From an uncultured Parabacteroides sp. (GTDB taxonomy: Bacteria; Bacteroidota; Bacteroidia; Bacteroidales; Tannerellaceae): a stretch of 15,585 nucleotides of DNA. The stretch covers positions 1-15,585 of the forward strand of contig CAKVBA010000062.1 in NCBI GenBank assembly GCA_934725305.1, written 5' to 3'. Under the pieces are notes generated by a model, which searched no databases, was not told the DNA's origin, and saw nothing but the letters and a program-made list of their open reading frames with translations. Below, piece by piece: positions 7,789 to 15,585 of the stretch. How positions within the stretch are numbered: the stretch's first letter is position 1; every line of letters begins with the position of its first letter. The position numbers and the translations under genes are program-made.

Positions 7789-7827
7789 TGAGGCTGCATT
7801 CAGAATAACCATTTGAATACAGCCTCA
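7789..7827. terminator. Hairpin between convergent panB and udk
   Basis: TGAGGCTG (7789-7796) pairs with CAGCCTCA (7820-7827) and ATTC (7798-7801) with GAAT (7815-7818), around a 13-base loop. The one mismatch, C7797/A7819 on the plus strand, becomes a G·U pair in minus-strand RNA, so the fold is slightly better for udk transcripts. Neither flank has a strong U run. It lies 10 bases after the panB stop and 40 after the udk stop, so it can serve both. Confidence 0.62.
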
Positions 7828-7866
7828 AAACTATATTATAACATACTCTTTCCGGGCAATCGAGAT

Positions 7867-8478
7867 TTATCCCTTCAGATTGCGTTCGATAAACATGGTC
7901 AAAATCTGAATAGCAATTTTATTGTCGCCACCTTCCGGAATAATCAGGTCGGCATAGCGCTTGGTCGGTTCAATAAATTGCTGGTGCATCGGCTTCAACA
8001 CACGCGTATAACGCTCCATCACGGCCTGTGCTGTACGGCCACGCTCAACCACATCGCGCTGGATGACACGGATCAAACGCTCATCAGAATCAGCATCCAC
8101 AAACACCTTCAGGTCCATCAACTTACGCAACTTCTCGTCGCACAATGCCAAGATGCCTTCAATGATGATAACATCACGAGGTTCCACATGAATTGTCTCG
8201 GGCTGACGTGTTGAGGTGGGCATATAATAGACCGGTTGTTCGATGCTCTTGCCCTGCTTCAACATTTCAAGATGCTCGTTCAACAAAGGCCAGTCAAACG
8301 CATCGGGATGATCGAAATTGATCAACTGACGCTGATTGGCCGGAATATGGCTGCTATCATTATAATATGAATCCAACGGCAATAAAGCCACTTCTCCGGC
8401 TGGAAGGCTTTCAATAATTTTCTTCACAACGGTTGTCTTTCCCGATCCTGTACCACCGGCTATACCTATAATTAACAT
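7867..8478 (-). CDS. udk: Uridine kinase (uridine/cytidine kinase)
   Basis: Phosphorylates uridine and cytidine to UMP and CMP in pyrimidine salvage; cytosolic. The 203-residue protein opens directly into the P-loop GGTGSGKT (8-15), followed by the substrate segment LDSYYND (35-41) with Asp36 as probable base, NFDHPDAFD (54-62), IIEGILAL (105-112) and the lid arginines of RVIQRDVVERGR (137-148). The ATG at 8478 is chosen over one at 8541: the longer form adds 21 poorly conserved residues and its start lies upstream of a near-perfect promoter at 8507-8538, so it could not be translated from that transcript. Length fits the family (about 205-215). It is a single-gene unit after the TPR terminator and convergent with panB. 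Confidence 0.95.
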   Translation of the reverse strand: MLIIGIAGGTGSGKTTVVKKIIESLPAGEVALLPLDSYYNDSSHIPANQRQLINFDHPDAFDWPLLNEHLEMLKQGKSIEQPVYYMPTSTRQPETIHVEPRDVIIIEGILALCDEKLRKLMDLKVFVDADSDERLIRVIQRDVVERGRTAQAVMERYTRVLKPMHQQFIEPTKRYADLIIPEGGDNKIAIQILTMFIERNLKG

Positions 8479-8506
8479 ATCTATTTCCTTTTGAATTGTA
8501 AGTAAA

Positions 8507-8538
8507 CAAAAATAGTGGATTTTAAAATTCAATCCAAA
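8507..8538 (-). promoter_or_regulatory. udk promoter (TTTG-N20-TATTTTTG)
   Basis: On the minus strand TTTG (8535-8538) is followed after exactly 20 bases by TATTTTTG (8507-8514), the best match in the window to the Bacteroidetes -33/-7 promoter. The udk ATG lies 28 bases downstream of the -7 box. It sits just after the terminator of the TPR gene, so udk is independently transcribed. Confidence 0.78.
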
Positions 8539-8561
8539 CACTTTGCCTTAAACGGCATCAC

Positions 8562-8606
8562 AATAATAAAGGGGCTGCATCTGAACAATTGTCCCAACGC
8601 AGCCCC
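8562..8606 (-). terminator. Terminator of the gyrA-TPR unit
   Basis: GGGGCTGC (8571-8578) and GCAGCCCC (8599-8606) form a perfect 8-bp GC-rich stem. In the minus direction it is followed by TTTATTATT (8570 down to 8562), a usable U-rich tail. It begins about 30 bases after the stop of the TPR gene. The loop contains a further near-palindrome (GGACAATTGTTC on the minus strand). Confidence 0.75.
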
Positions 8607-8636
8607 AATAGGTATGATCTATTTCTCTATCCGAGA

Positions 8637-9860
8637 TTATTTATTCATCAAAGCTTCAATAGCATCAAATTCCTTACCCATATTCAGGTTGTAATAGATA
8701 CCACGCAAAGCGATCATATATTCTCTTTCTTCCGGTTTCATCTGGTGAGCCTTTTCGAAGAACGGCAGAGCCTGTTTGAAGAATTCCTTAGCCTTAGCCA
8801 ATTCTTCCTGATACTGCTTGTTGTCGTTGATACGGTTAGCTTCGTCCTGTTTGCTTACACCCTGGTTGAAGTAGATACGACCCAAATTAGACAATGATTC
8901 AACATAATCCGGGTTGATTTCCAATGCTTTCTTGAAGTAAGATTCAGCCTTGGCATAATCTTTCAAACCTGTTTCATAAACACGACCCATTACATCATAC
9001 AACTGAGGATTCTGAGGATCCTTAGAGATAGCTGTGTTCAGATATTCGATAGCCTTCTCGTTTCTGTTTGAATAGATGTACTTGTTGATCAAGCTCATCA
9101 AGTAGTACGGTTCTTCAGGGAAACGGCTCATACCTTCTTCCAGAGTTTTTTCCAGGTTTACAGTATCCTTAGCCTGCTCGTATTCATAGCACAAGTACTG
9201 ATAAACATCGTTAGCTCTGTAATCGGTTGTCTTAGCGCGTTCCAAAGCAGCGATAGCCAACGGAGAATTTTGCAACTGAGTAGCAGCCACAGCAGCATAG
9301 AACTGAACTGTCATGAAGTTAGAGTCTCTTTCAGCAGTTGGTTCGCCCTTGAACATCTGAAGATCAGAAATCTTCAGATACTGTTCGAAGAAGTCATAAG
9401 CCTTCTGATAATCTTTCTGGTCAAAATAGAAAGCACCACCATTGATATAATAGATGTGGTTTGCACTCAGGATATTCTTGATTTCCTTAGTGAACTTCGG
9501 TTTAACCTTACCCTTTTCATTCGGCTGCTGATCCAGTTCATAAGACTTTTCGAAGTAAGGAAGAATATTGATCAAAGCTTCGTACATAACCGGTTCGTTC
9601 GGCTGCTGACCCAACATCTGTTTTGTTCTTTCAGCGCTAAACTGACTATCTTCAATTGAACCAGCAACAAACCATGTCTTTGCTTCACCTTTTGTTTCGG
9701 GATTTTCCATAGCACCCTTAATCAGAGATCGAGCCTCTGCATAATCAGGATTCTGTCCTTTTGCGATACTCTGCGCTTCACTTACAGCTTTCTTCTGTGC
9801 AAAAGAAGCAGATGCTGCAACACATAATGCTACTGTTAATAATACTCGTTTCATTTGCAT
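8637..9860 (-). CDS. Exported tetratricopeptide-repeat protein
   Basis: A 407-residue protein with a Sec signal peptide (basic start, hydrophobic 6-16, probable cleavage after Ala21 in SASFA/Q), so probably periplasmic or envelope-located. The rest is mostly helical repeats: a divergent N-terminal part (22-130) and TPR-like units from about 136 to 375. The clearest is at 286-319, ending in KALEINPDY. A charged insert (334-357) separates the last two units. TPRs bind other proteins; there is no catalytic domain. It follows gyrA by 36 bases with no promoter between, so it is probably cotranscribed, a curious pairing of a cytosolic topoisomerase with an exported scaffold. The start could also be the ATG two codons later (MKRVLL). 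The specific role is unknown. Confidence 0.88.
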   Translation of the reverse strand: MQMKRVLLTVALCVAASASFAQKKAVSEAQSIAKGQNPDYAEARSLIKGAMENPETKGEAKTWFVAGSIEDSQFSAERTKQMLGQQPNEPVMYEALINILPYFEKSYELDQQPNEKGKVKPKFTKEIKNILSANHIYYINGGAFYFDQKDYQKAYDFFEQYLKISDLQMFKGEPTAERDSNFMTVQFYAAVAATQLQNSPLAIAALERAKTTDYRANDVYQYLCYEYEQAKDTVNLEKTLEEGMSRFPEEPYYLMSLINKYIYSNRNEKAIEYLNTAISKDPQNPQLYDVMGRVYETGLKDYAKAESYFKKALEINPDYVESLSNLGRIYFNQGVSKQDEANRINDNKQYQEELAKAKEFFKQALPFFEKAHQMKPEEREYMIALRGIYYNLNMGKEFDAIEALMNK

Positions 9861-9896
9861 AAATAATTTGAGATTAATATTTCTATTTATTTAAAA

Positions 9897-12470
9897 TTAT
9901 TCGTTTGTTTCATTTACTTCCGCATCGTCTGTCCCCTTATTCTCGTCGCTCTGAGAATCTTCACGGTTCTGAAGGGCTTCACGTGCGGCCTTTTCCTCTG
10001 CCTCTTTCTCGTCGGATTCAGACAAGACCTTACATACAGAAGCAATCTCATCGTTGCGTTTTTCCAGGTTGATCAGACGAACACCTTGAGTGGCACGACC
10101 AATAATGTGCAAATCGGTCACCTTCATGCGCAGAGCGATACCCGACTTGTTGATAATCATCAGGTCATTCTCTTCTGTCACATTCTTGATGGCAACCAGT
10201 TTACCGGTCTTTTCGGTAATATTGATCGTCTTAACGCCCTTACCGCCACGGTTGGTGATACGATAATCATCAATCAACGAACGTTTACCATAACCCTGTT
10301 CCGAAACAACCAAGACGGTGTCTTGCTCTTTGTTCTTCACACAGATCATTCCTACTACCTCGTCTGTTCCGTCTTCGTCTAAAGTCATACCTCTTACACC
10401 GGAAGCCGTACGTCCCATCACGCGGACTGCACTTTCATGGAATCGGATAGCACGACCGTTGCGGTTTGCAATCAACACTTCATTGTTGCCATTCGTCATA
10501 CAAACTTGAATCAAGCCGTCATCTTCGCGCAAGGTAATAGCATTGACACCATTTTGGCGCGGACGAGAATAGGCTTCGAGCAATGTCTTCTTGATAATAC
10601 CCTTCTTGGTACAGAACAGCAAATAGTGAGAATTGATAAATTCGGTATCTGTTGTCAGCTTCTTCACGCGGATAAAGGCCTGAACCTTATCGTCGGATTC
10701 GATGTTGAGCAGATTCTGGATAGCACGGCCTTTTGAGCTCTTGGCTCCTTCCGGAATCTCGAACACCTTCAACCAATAGCACTTACCCTTTGCAGTAAAG
10801 AACATCAAAGTGGCGTGCATAGAGGCCGGATAGATATATTCGACAAAGTCTTCATCACGTGTTTCTGAACCCTTGGCTCCTACACCACCACGACCCTGTG
10901 CGCGGAATTCCGACAACGGAGTTCGTTTGATGTAACCCATGTGCGACAAGGTGATGATCATCTCGTCATCTGCATAGAAATCTTCGGGATTCAGCTCTTC
11001 CGAAGCGTAGATAATATCTGTCTTACGTTCGTCGCCATATTTGTCTTTGATCTCCTGCAACTCATCCTTGATAACACTCATACAAAGATCGTCATTTTCC
11101 AGGATTTCCTTCAAATAGGCAATCAGTTTTTCAATCTCTTCATATTCAGCACGCAACTTGTCTTGTTCCAGACCTGTCAGCTGGCGCAGACGCATCTCAA
11201 CGATAGCGCGAGCCTGAATGTCAGACAGAGAGAAGCGTTCCATCAATCGTTCGATCGCTTCGGCCGGACTCTTAGACGATTTGATGATAGCAATCACTTC
11301 GTCGATATTGTCAGAAGCAATGATCAAACCTTCCAAGATATGTGCTCTCTCTTCAGCCTTCTTCAAGTCGAATCGTGTACGACGGATCACCACATCATGG
11401 CGATGGTCCACGAAAGCTTTGATCAGATCCTTCAAATTCAACAGTTTCGGACGACCGTTCACCAATGCAATGTTGTTTACACTGAATGAAGATTGCAAGG
11501 CTGTCAGCTTATACAGCTTATTTAATACCACATTTGAGTTGGCATCACGCTTTACATCCACAACGATGCGCAGACCGCCACGGCTTGATGATTCATCATT
11601 TACGTTGGAAATACCCTCAATGCGTTTTTCATTAACCAGTTCGGCGATATTCTTGATCAAGTCAGATTTTACCACCTGATATGGGATTTCGGTGATAACA
11701 ATCTTTTCATGGTTGGCATCTTGCTCAATCTCGGCCTTACCACGCAATACAATACGTCCACGACCGGTTTCAAAGGCATCCTTCACACCTGCATAGCCAT
11801 AGATTGTTGCGCCTGTCGGGAAGTCGGGAGCTTTCACATACTTCATAAGACTCTCTACGTCAATCTCTCCACGAGCATCGATATAGGCCATAGAAGCGTC
11901 TAACACCTCCGACATATTGTGAGGCGGCATGTTTGTGGCCATACCTACAGCAATACCGGATGCACCGTTTACCAACAAATTGGGAATACGTGTAGGCAAC
12001 ACTGTCGGCTCCTTCAACGTATCATCGAAGTTTAGTTGGAAATCGACGGTGTCTTTATCAATGTCACGAAGCATCTCTTCGGCCAGCTTGCTCAAGCGCG
12101 CTTCGGTATAACGCATAGCAGCGGGGCTATCGTTGTCCATAGACCCGAAGTTACCCTGACCATCTACCAGTGTATAGCGCATAGACCAAGTCTGTGCCAT
12201 ACGAACCATCGCAAAATACACAGAAGAGTCGCCGTGCGGATGGTATTTACCTAAAACTTCACCAACAATTCTTGCAGATTTCTTATAAGGTTTGTCGGAG
12301 GTATTACCCAATTCATTCATTCCGAATAGAATACGGCGATGAACCGGCTTAAAACCATCCCTAACATCCGGAAGAGCTCGTGAAACAATTACCGACATCG
12401 AATAGTCGATGTAGGCCGATTTCATCTCTTCTTCGATGTTAATCTTAATAATTCTGTCTTGATCAACCAT
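9897..12470 (-). CDS. gyrA: DNA gyrase subunit A
   Basis: The 857-residue breakage-reunion subunit of DNA gyrase, which with GyrB introduces negative supercoils. The N-terminal domain has [19 protein letters not shown] (30-48) and the catalytic Tyr121 in AAMRYTEAR (117-125). The quinolone region reads [10 protein letters not shown] (77-86): Asp81 and Ser82 are unmutated, while Phe86 stands where E. coli has Asp87. The C-terminal wheel (about 500-815) starts with AQGRGGVG in place of the usual QRRGGKG GyrA-box (525-531); a box-like NRGGKG is at 740-745 in a later blade. The tail 818-857 is strongly acidic. ParC is the main alternative; length, the six-blade C-terminal layout and the acidic tail favour GyrA. 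The partner gyrB is not in the window. Confidence 0.95.
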   Translation of the reverse strand: MVDQDRIIKINIEEEMKSAYIDYSMSVIVSRALPDVRDGFKPVHRRILFGMNELGNTSDKPYKKSARIVGEVLGKYHPHGDSSVYFAMVRMAQTWSMRYTLVDGQGNFGSMDNDSPAAMRYTEARLSKLAEEMLRDIDKDTVDFQLNFDDTLKEPTVLPTRIPNLLVNGASGIAVGMATNMPPHNMSEVLDASMAYIDARGEIDVESLMKYVKAPDFPTGATIYGYAGVKDAFETGRGRIVLRGKAEIEQDANHEKIVITEIPYQVVKSDLIKNIAELVNEKRIEGISNVNDESSSRGGLRIVVDVKRDANSNVVLNKLYKLTALQSSFSVNNIALVNGRPKLLNLKDLIKAFVDHRHDVVIRRTRFDLKKAEERAHILEGLIIASDNIDEVIAIIKSSKSPAEAIERLMERFSLSDIQARAIVEMRLRQLTGLEQDKLRAEYEEIEKLIAYLKEILENDDLCMSVIKDELQEIKDKYGDERKTDIIYASEELNPEDFYADDEMIITLSHMGYIKRTPLSEFRAQGRGGVGAKGSETRDEDFVEYIYPASMHATLMFFTAKGKCYWLKVFEIPEGAKSSKGRAIQNLLNIESDDKVQAFIRVKKLTTDTEFINSHYLLFCTKKGIIKKTLLEAYSRPRQNGVNAITLREDDGLIQVCMTNGNNEVLIANRNGRAIRFHESAVRVMGRTASGVRGMTLDEDGTDEVVGMICVKNKEQDTVLVVSEQGYGKRSLIDDYRITNRGGKGVKTINITEKTGKLVAIKNVTEENDLMIINKSGIALRMKVTDLHIIGRATQGVRLINLEKRNDEIASVCKVLSESDEKEAEEKAAREALQNREDSQSDENKGTDDAEVNETNE

Positions 12471-12518
12471 TTAGTTTTATATTAATTACACTCAATATCT
12501 CAGCTCTTAAAAATTGCA

Positions 12519-12549
12519 TAAAGGTAAGTGTTTTCCACATATTACGAAA
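12519..12549 (-). promoter_or_regulatory. Weak putative gyrA promoter
   Basis: On the minus strand TTTCG (12545-12549) is followed after 18 bases by TACCTTTA (12519-12526), one base off TAnnTTTG. It lies about 49 bases before the gyrA ATG. Both boxes are imperfect, so this is the best candidate in the interval and no more. Confidence 0.35.
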
Positions 12550-12614
12550 GAATTCTACCTTAAATTTTACTTTTCAAATCTTTTATAGCGATATGTTTGA
12601 ATAATGGCACGGAT

Positions 12615-12649
12615 TTTGCATTTTACTCAATATAGTTTTATTACATTTG
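12615..12649 (+). promoter_or_regulatory. Putative clpC promoter
   Basis: TACATTTG at 12642-12649 matches the -7 consensus exactly and lies 40 bases before the clpC ATG. TTTG at 12615-12618 is the likely -33 box, though the 23-base gap is longer than the usual 19-21. No CIRCE-type inverted repeat was seen in the 219-bp gyrA-clpC interval. Confidence 0.5.
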
Positions 12650-12689
12650 CAAAGAAATAACAGTACTTTCTTGTACATTATAATATAGT

Positions 12690-15278
12690 ATGAAGAACAA
12701 TTATTCACGAAGACTTATTGACGTAATTGAGTATAGCCGCGAAGAGGCGGCTCGATTACAGAACAGTTATGTCGGACCAGAACATTTGATGTTGGGAATC
12801 ATCCGCGATGGCGAAGGAAAAGCTATCCAATGCCTGGAAGATCTGAAGACTAACACAATTGATATAAAAAAGAAGATTGAAAAGGAAATCAGAAATACAT
12901 TTGAGACCGATGGCGTCGTCCAACAGGATATTGCTATCAGCAAGACTTCGGAACGTGTGCTACGTATTAGCATACTGGAGGCTCGCCTGCTTAAATGTGA
13001 AATCACCGGTACTGAACATCTGTTATTGGCAATTTTAAAGGAGGAATTCAATGTGGCAGCTAAAATATTGAAAGAGGCAGGCGTTGACTATCACACAGTT
13101 CAAGACTATTTTGCCGACGAACCGTTGTCTGCAGCCTTGCAGAAGAAGAGCGATTTGGAAGAGCAGGAACAGGAAGGTGAGATCCGTGACGGTTTCACCG
13201 ATGATGACGATGACGACGATGACGAGGGCTTTGCGCCTCGGCGTGAATCGCCTAATCCCTCCTCTTCGGGCTTGGGTTCGACACAATCCAAGTCGCCCAA
13301 CGACACGCCTGTTTTGGATAACTTCGGTACAGACATGACAAGGGCTGCTGCCGAGAATCGCTTGGATCCGATTGTGGGCCGCGAGAAAGAGATTGAGCGT
13401 CTGGCTCAGATCTTGAGCCGCCGCAAGAAAAACAATCCGGTGCTGATCGGCGAACCGGGCGTAGGTAAATCAGCTATCGTTGAAGGTTTGGCTTTACGCA
13501 TCGTGCAGCGCAAAGTGTCACGTATCTTGTTCGACAAACGTGTCATCAGTCTGGATATGGCCTCTATCGTTGCCGGAACGAAATACCGCGGACAGTTCGA
13601 AGAGCGTATCAAGGCGATATTGAACGAGTTATCAAAGAATCCGAATATCATCCTGTTTATCGACGAAATACACACCATCGTTGGTGCCGGCTCGGCTTCG
13701 GGCTCTATGGATGCCGCCAATATGCTGAAACCGGCGTTAGCCCGTGGTGAAATTCAGTGCATCGGTGCCACTACATTGGATGAATATCGCAAGAACATTG
13801 AGAAAGATGGTGCTTTGGAGCGTCGATTCCAAAAGGTCATTGTTGATCCGACCACGGCTGAAGAGACTTTGCAGATCTTGCAAAACATCAAGCCGCGCTA
13901 TGAAGAGCATCACAACGTGATCTATACACAGGATGCGCTACAGGCATGTGTCAAATTGACCGAACGATACATCAGCGACCGCAATTTCCCGGACAAGGCT
14001 ATTGATGCGTTGGACGAGGCGGGCTCTCGCGTACATATATCTAATATTATTGTACCGAAGAGCATCGAAGAGCTGGAGGCTAAAATTGAAGAGACAAAAA
14101 CGGAAAAATTGTCAGCTGTAAAGTCTCAGAACTTTGAATTGGCTGCCAGCTTCCGCGACAAAGAGCGCCAGCTCTTGTTGCAGCTTGAATCGGCCAAGGC
14201 TAAATGGGAATTGGAGTTGCAAGAGCATAAAGAGACCGTTGACGAAGACAAAGTGGCCGAAGTGGTTGCCATGATGTCGGGTGTGCCTGTGCAGCGCATT
14301 GCCAAAGCGGAAAATGCCCGTCTGTTGGAGATGAACGATATATTGAAACGCAAGGTGATTGGCCAGGATGATGCCGTGCAGAAAATCGTAAAAGCCATCC
14401 AGCGTAATCGCATCGGCTTGAAAGATCCCAACAAACCGATTGGCACCTTCATGTTCTTAGGTCCTACCGGCGTGGGTAAAACCTATCTGGCCAAGAAGTT
14501 GGCTGAATATCTGTTCGACTCTGCCGACTCTCTCATCCGTATCGACATGAGCGAATATCTTGAGAAGTTTGCGGTCTCTCGCCTCGTTGGAGCGCCTCCG
14601 GGATATGTAGGTTATGAAGAAGGTGGTCAGCTAACCGAAAAGGTGCGTCGCAAACCCTACTCTGTGGTGTTGCTCGACGAGATTGAAAAGGCTCATCCGG
14701 ATGTATTCAACCTGTTGCTACAGGTATTGGACGAAGGTCGCTTGACGGATAGCTTAGGCCGTCGCATCGACTTCAAGAACACCATCTTGATTATGACCTC
14801 AAACATTGGTACTCGCCAGTTGAAGGATTTTGGCCGTGGTGTAGGTTTCAACACAGCCGCTGCCGGCGAACCGGACAAGGAGTTTTCACGCGGTGTCATT
14901 CAGAAAGCTTTGAACAAAGCCTTTGCTCCGGAGTTTCTGAACCGCATCGACGACATCATCATGTTCGACCAGCTGGATAAAGAGGCCATCCATAAGATTA
15001 TCGATCTGGAACTGGAAGGACTTTACAAACGTGTCGAGAACTTGGGCTATAAGCTTACGATCACAGATGAAGCCAAAGACTTTGTGGCAAGCAAGGGTTA
15101 CGATGTTCAGTTTGGTGCTCGTCCGCTAAAGCGTGCGATCCAGAAATATCTCGAAGATGAAATGGCTGAAATCATCATCCGGGCTTCTGTCGAAGAGGGC
15201 GACACTATCAAAGTGGATTTTGATAAGGAGGAACAGAAAATCATTACTTCGATTCAGAAAAAGGAAAAAGAGAATTAA
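12690..15278 (+). CDS. clpC: ClpC-type AAA+ unfoldase (ATP-dependent Clp protease ATP-binding subunit)
   Basis: An 862-residue class I Clp ATPase that unfolds proteins and feeds them to ClpP; cytosolic. The Clp-N domain (1-145) has two repeats, each with a PEHLMLGI- or [12 protein letters not shown] helix (30-37, 108-115). A poorly conserved linker (155-210) includes eight consecutive Asp (171-178). AAA-1 has Walker A GEPGVGKS (254-261) and Walker B ILFIDE (321-326). The middle region 458-515 is short and UVR-like ([20 protein letters not shown]), as in ClpC and unlike ClpB's long coiled coil. AAA-2 has GPTGVGKT (591-598), Walker B VVLLDE (659-664), pore loop GYVGYEEGG (638-646) and a VGF triplet (718-720) at the ClpP-docking loop. 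It is monocistronic: mcsA, mcsB and ctsR, which flank it in Firmicutes, are absent. Confidence 0.96.
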   Translation: MKNNYSRRLIDVIEYSREEAARLQNSYVGPEHLMLGIIRDGEGKAIQCLEDLKTNTIDIKKKIEKEIRNTFETDGVVQQDIAISKTSERVLRISILEARLLKCEITGTEHLLLAILKEEFNVAAKILKEAGVDYHTVQDYFADEPLSAALQKKSDLEEQEQEGEIRDGFTDDDDDDDDEGFAPRRESPNPSSSGLGSTQSKSPNDTPVLDNFGTDMTRAAAENRLDPIVGREKEIERLAQILSRRKKNNPVLIGEPGVGKSAIVEGLALRIVQRKVSRILFDKRVISLDMASIVAGTKYRGQFEERIKAILNELSKNPNIILFIDEIHTIVGAGSASGSMDAANMLKPALARGEIQCIGATTLDEYRKNIEKDGALERRFQKVIVDPTTAEETLQILQNIKPRYEEHHNVIYTQDALQACVKLTERYISDRNFPDKAIDALDEAGSRVHISNIIVPKSIEELEAKIEETKTEKLSAVKSQNFELAASFRDKERQLLLQLESAKAKWELELQEHKETVDEDKVAEVVAMMSGVPVQRIAKAENARLLEMNDILKRKVIGQDDAVQKIVKAIQRNRIGLKDPNKPIGTFMFLGPTGVGKTYLAKKLAEYLFDSADSLIRIDMSEYLEKFAVSRLVGAPPGYVGYEEGGQLTEKVRRKPYSVVLLDEIEKAHPDVFNLLLQVLDEGRLTDSLGRRIDFKNTILIMTSNIGTRQLKDFGRGVGFNTAAAGEPDKEFSRGVIQKALNKAFAPEFLNRIDDIIMFDQLDKEAIHKIIDLELEGLYKRVENLGYKLTITDEAKDFVASKGYDVQFGARPLKRAIQKYLEDEMAEIIIRASVEEGDTIKVDFDKEEQKIITSIQKKEKEN

Positions 15279-15311
15279 CTATACATATATATTAATGTAT
15301 AGGAGCCTATA
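15279..15311. repeat. Overlapping small inverted repeats after clpC
   Basis: CTATACAT (15279-15286) is complementary to ATGTATAG (15295-15302), and TATAGG (15298-15303) to CCTATA (15306-15311). The two stems share 15298-15302, so only one can form at a time. They start directly after the clpC stop codon and could pause polymerase ahead of the main hairpin; both are AT-rich and weak. Confidence 0.35.
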
Positions 15312-15312
15312 G

Positions 15313-15353
15313 CAAGGCGGCGTGTCAATCAACCAATATGACACGTCGCCTTG
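15313..15353 (+). terminator. Terminator of clpC
   Basis: A 15-bp stem is formed by 15313-15327 (beginning CAAGGCGGCG) and 15339-15353 (ending CGTCGCCTTG), with an 11-base loop. The single imperfect position is G·U in plus-strand RNA and would be C·A on the minus strand, so the fold favours the clpC transcript. The tail TATGTTACTAATT is only moderately U-rich. It starts 35 bases after the clpC stop codon. Confidence 0.7.
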
Positions 15354-15403
15354 TATGTTACTAATTCCGACATTCCTTGCAATATGAAGTAACATCAAAA
15401 GGC

Positions 15404-15411
15404 TATTTTTG
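15404..15411 (+). promoter_or_regulatory. Possible -7 box (TATTTTTG)
   Basis: TATTTTTG fits TAnnTTTG. The only upstream TTG (15377-15379) is 24 bases away, too far for a good -33 element. If real, the transcript would begin near 15418 and carry the palindrome array in its leader. Confidence 0.28.
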
Positions 15412-15456
15412 GTACAACCTTACTCCTTTCAAACGGTGCCTACTTGCTTTTTCAGG

Positions 15457-15512
15457 AGTCTATACCCTATTTTCAAAAAGTCTATAGACTTTTCCGCAAG
15501 AGTCTATAGACT
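15457..15512. repeat. Three AGTCTATA elements spaced exactly 22 bp, two as palindromes
   Basis: AGTCTATA begins at 15457, 15479 and 15501, each 22 bases after the last. The second and third copies extend to the perfect palindrome AGTCTATAGACT (15479-15490 and 15501-15512), and the middle one is embedded in an 18-bp palindrome AAAAGTCTATAGACTTTT (15476-15493). The first copy is a half-site. With no loop these palindromes fold poorly as RNA, which points to a dimeric DNA-binding protein, and the spacing of two helical turns puts all sites on one face. They lie 42-97 bases upstream of the ATG at 15554. Confidence 0.8.
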
Positions 15513-15553
15513 GTCTTTTTGTAAATAAGGTTGACTCTTAGCAGCATCAACAA

Positions 15554-15585
15554 ATGAAAGAAAAGCAGTACAATCGAGAACAAGA
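15554..15585 (+). CDS. Possible start of a truncated gene
   Basis: An ATG at 15554 opens a frame that runs to the window end (MKEKQYNREQ), too short to identify. It is supported only by its position downstream of the palindrome array and by the charged, hydrophilic start. No Shine-Dalgarno sequence is evident. It may be chance. Confidence 0.25.
   Translation, partial: MKEKQYNREQ

Larger units (their letters stand above)
15354..15585. other. Right intergenic tail
   Basis: Between the clpC terminator and the window edge no reading frame of useful length is present. The stretch holds a possible -7 box (15404-15411), a 22-bp phased palindrome array (15457-15512) and a possible gene start at 15554. 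It is likely the upstream region of a plus-strand gene cut by the window end. Confidence 0.6.

Noticed and set aside
10941..11489. 182-codon plus-strand frame opposite gyrA
   Set aside because: Antisense to conserved GyrA sequence; no promoter, no motif and no plausible fold.
12471..12689. CIRCE or other heat-shock operator between gyrA and clpC
   Set aside because: No TTAGCACTC-N9-GAGTGCTAA-like inverted repeat is present.
13084..13338. Overlapping frames in the clpC linker region on both strands
   Set aside because: They arise from the low-complexity Asp/Ser linker of ClpC read in other frames, including a poly-Ser run opposite the Asp codons.
15457..15512. CRISPR array
   Set aside because: Units are only 8-12 bp with 10-14 bp between them, far below CRISPR repeat and spacer sizes, and no cas gene is nearby.
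15457..15512. Transposon or integration-site ends
   Set aside because: No transposase or integrase in the window and no matching terminal inverted repeat elsewhere in it.

Overview
The window looks like a piece of ordinary chromosome from a gut-type Bacteroidales bacterium (Bacteroides, Phocaeicola or Parabacteroides relative; the exact genus cannot be fixed by eye). The evidence is moderate GC content, Bacteroidetes-style promoters (-33 TTTG and -7 TAnnTTTG) in place of -35/-10 boxes, start codons with little or no Shine-Dalgarno sequence, and proteins of the Bacteroidales kind: a long pyruvate phosphate dikinase, an OxiA-like TPR protein with a Sec signal behind gyrA, and a GyrA with the [10 protein letters not shown] motif. 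No transposase, phage gene, CRISPR array, tRNA or rRNA was found.

Layout from left to right. Bases 1-385 hold no convincing gene. They carry five in-phase 11-bp AT-rich repeats (120-174), a strong hairpin (183-216), a small set of competing stems (262-295) and the terminator of ppdK (315-352). ppdK (minus) follows and is divergent from a plus-strand cluster: rlmD (TTG start), a lipoprotein lytic transglycosylase of MltF architecture and a short-chain dehydrogenase, separated by 7 and 5 bases. panB (plus) has its own promoter. A hairpin shared with convergent udk (minus) follows. udk has the best promoter in the window. Next come a TPR protein and gyrA, both minus and 36 bases apart, probably one transcript. 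clpC runs divergently from gyrA across a 219-bp intergenic region. After the clpC terminator lies a gene-poor tail with three AGTCTATA elements spaced exactly 22 bp apart, two of them full palindromes, and a possible start of a further gene at the right edge.

Functionally the genes are housekeeping: carbon flux at the PEP/pyruvate node (ppdK), rRNA modification (rlmD), cell-wall turnover (MltF-like), pantothenate/CoA synthesis (panB), pyrimidine salvage (udk), DNA topology (gyrA) and protein quality control (clpC). They do not form a single pathway. Two translation starts were moved from the longest reading frame (panB to 6952, udk to 8478) because the promoters lie on or inside the longer versions; the MltF-like start was moved to 4724 because its lipoprotein signal begins there.

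I did not find a new multi-gene system. The least explained signals are the two helically phased repeat arrays at the window edges, both non-coding, and the altered GyrA-box and Phe86 of GyrA.
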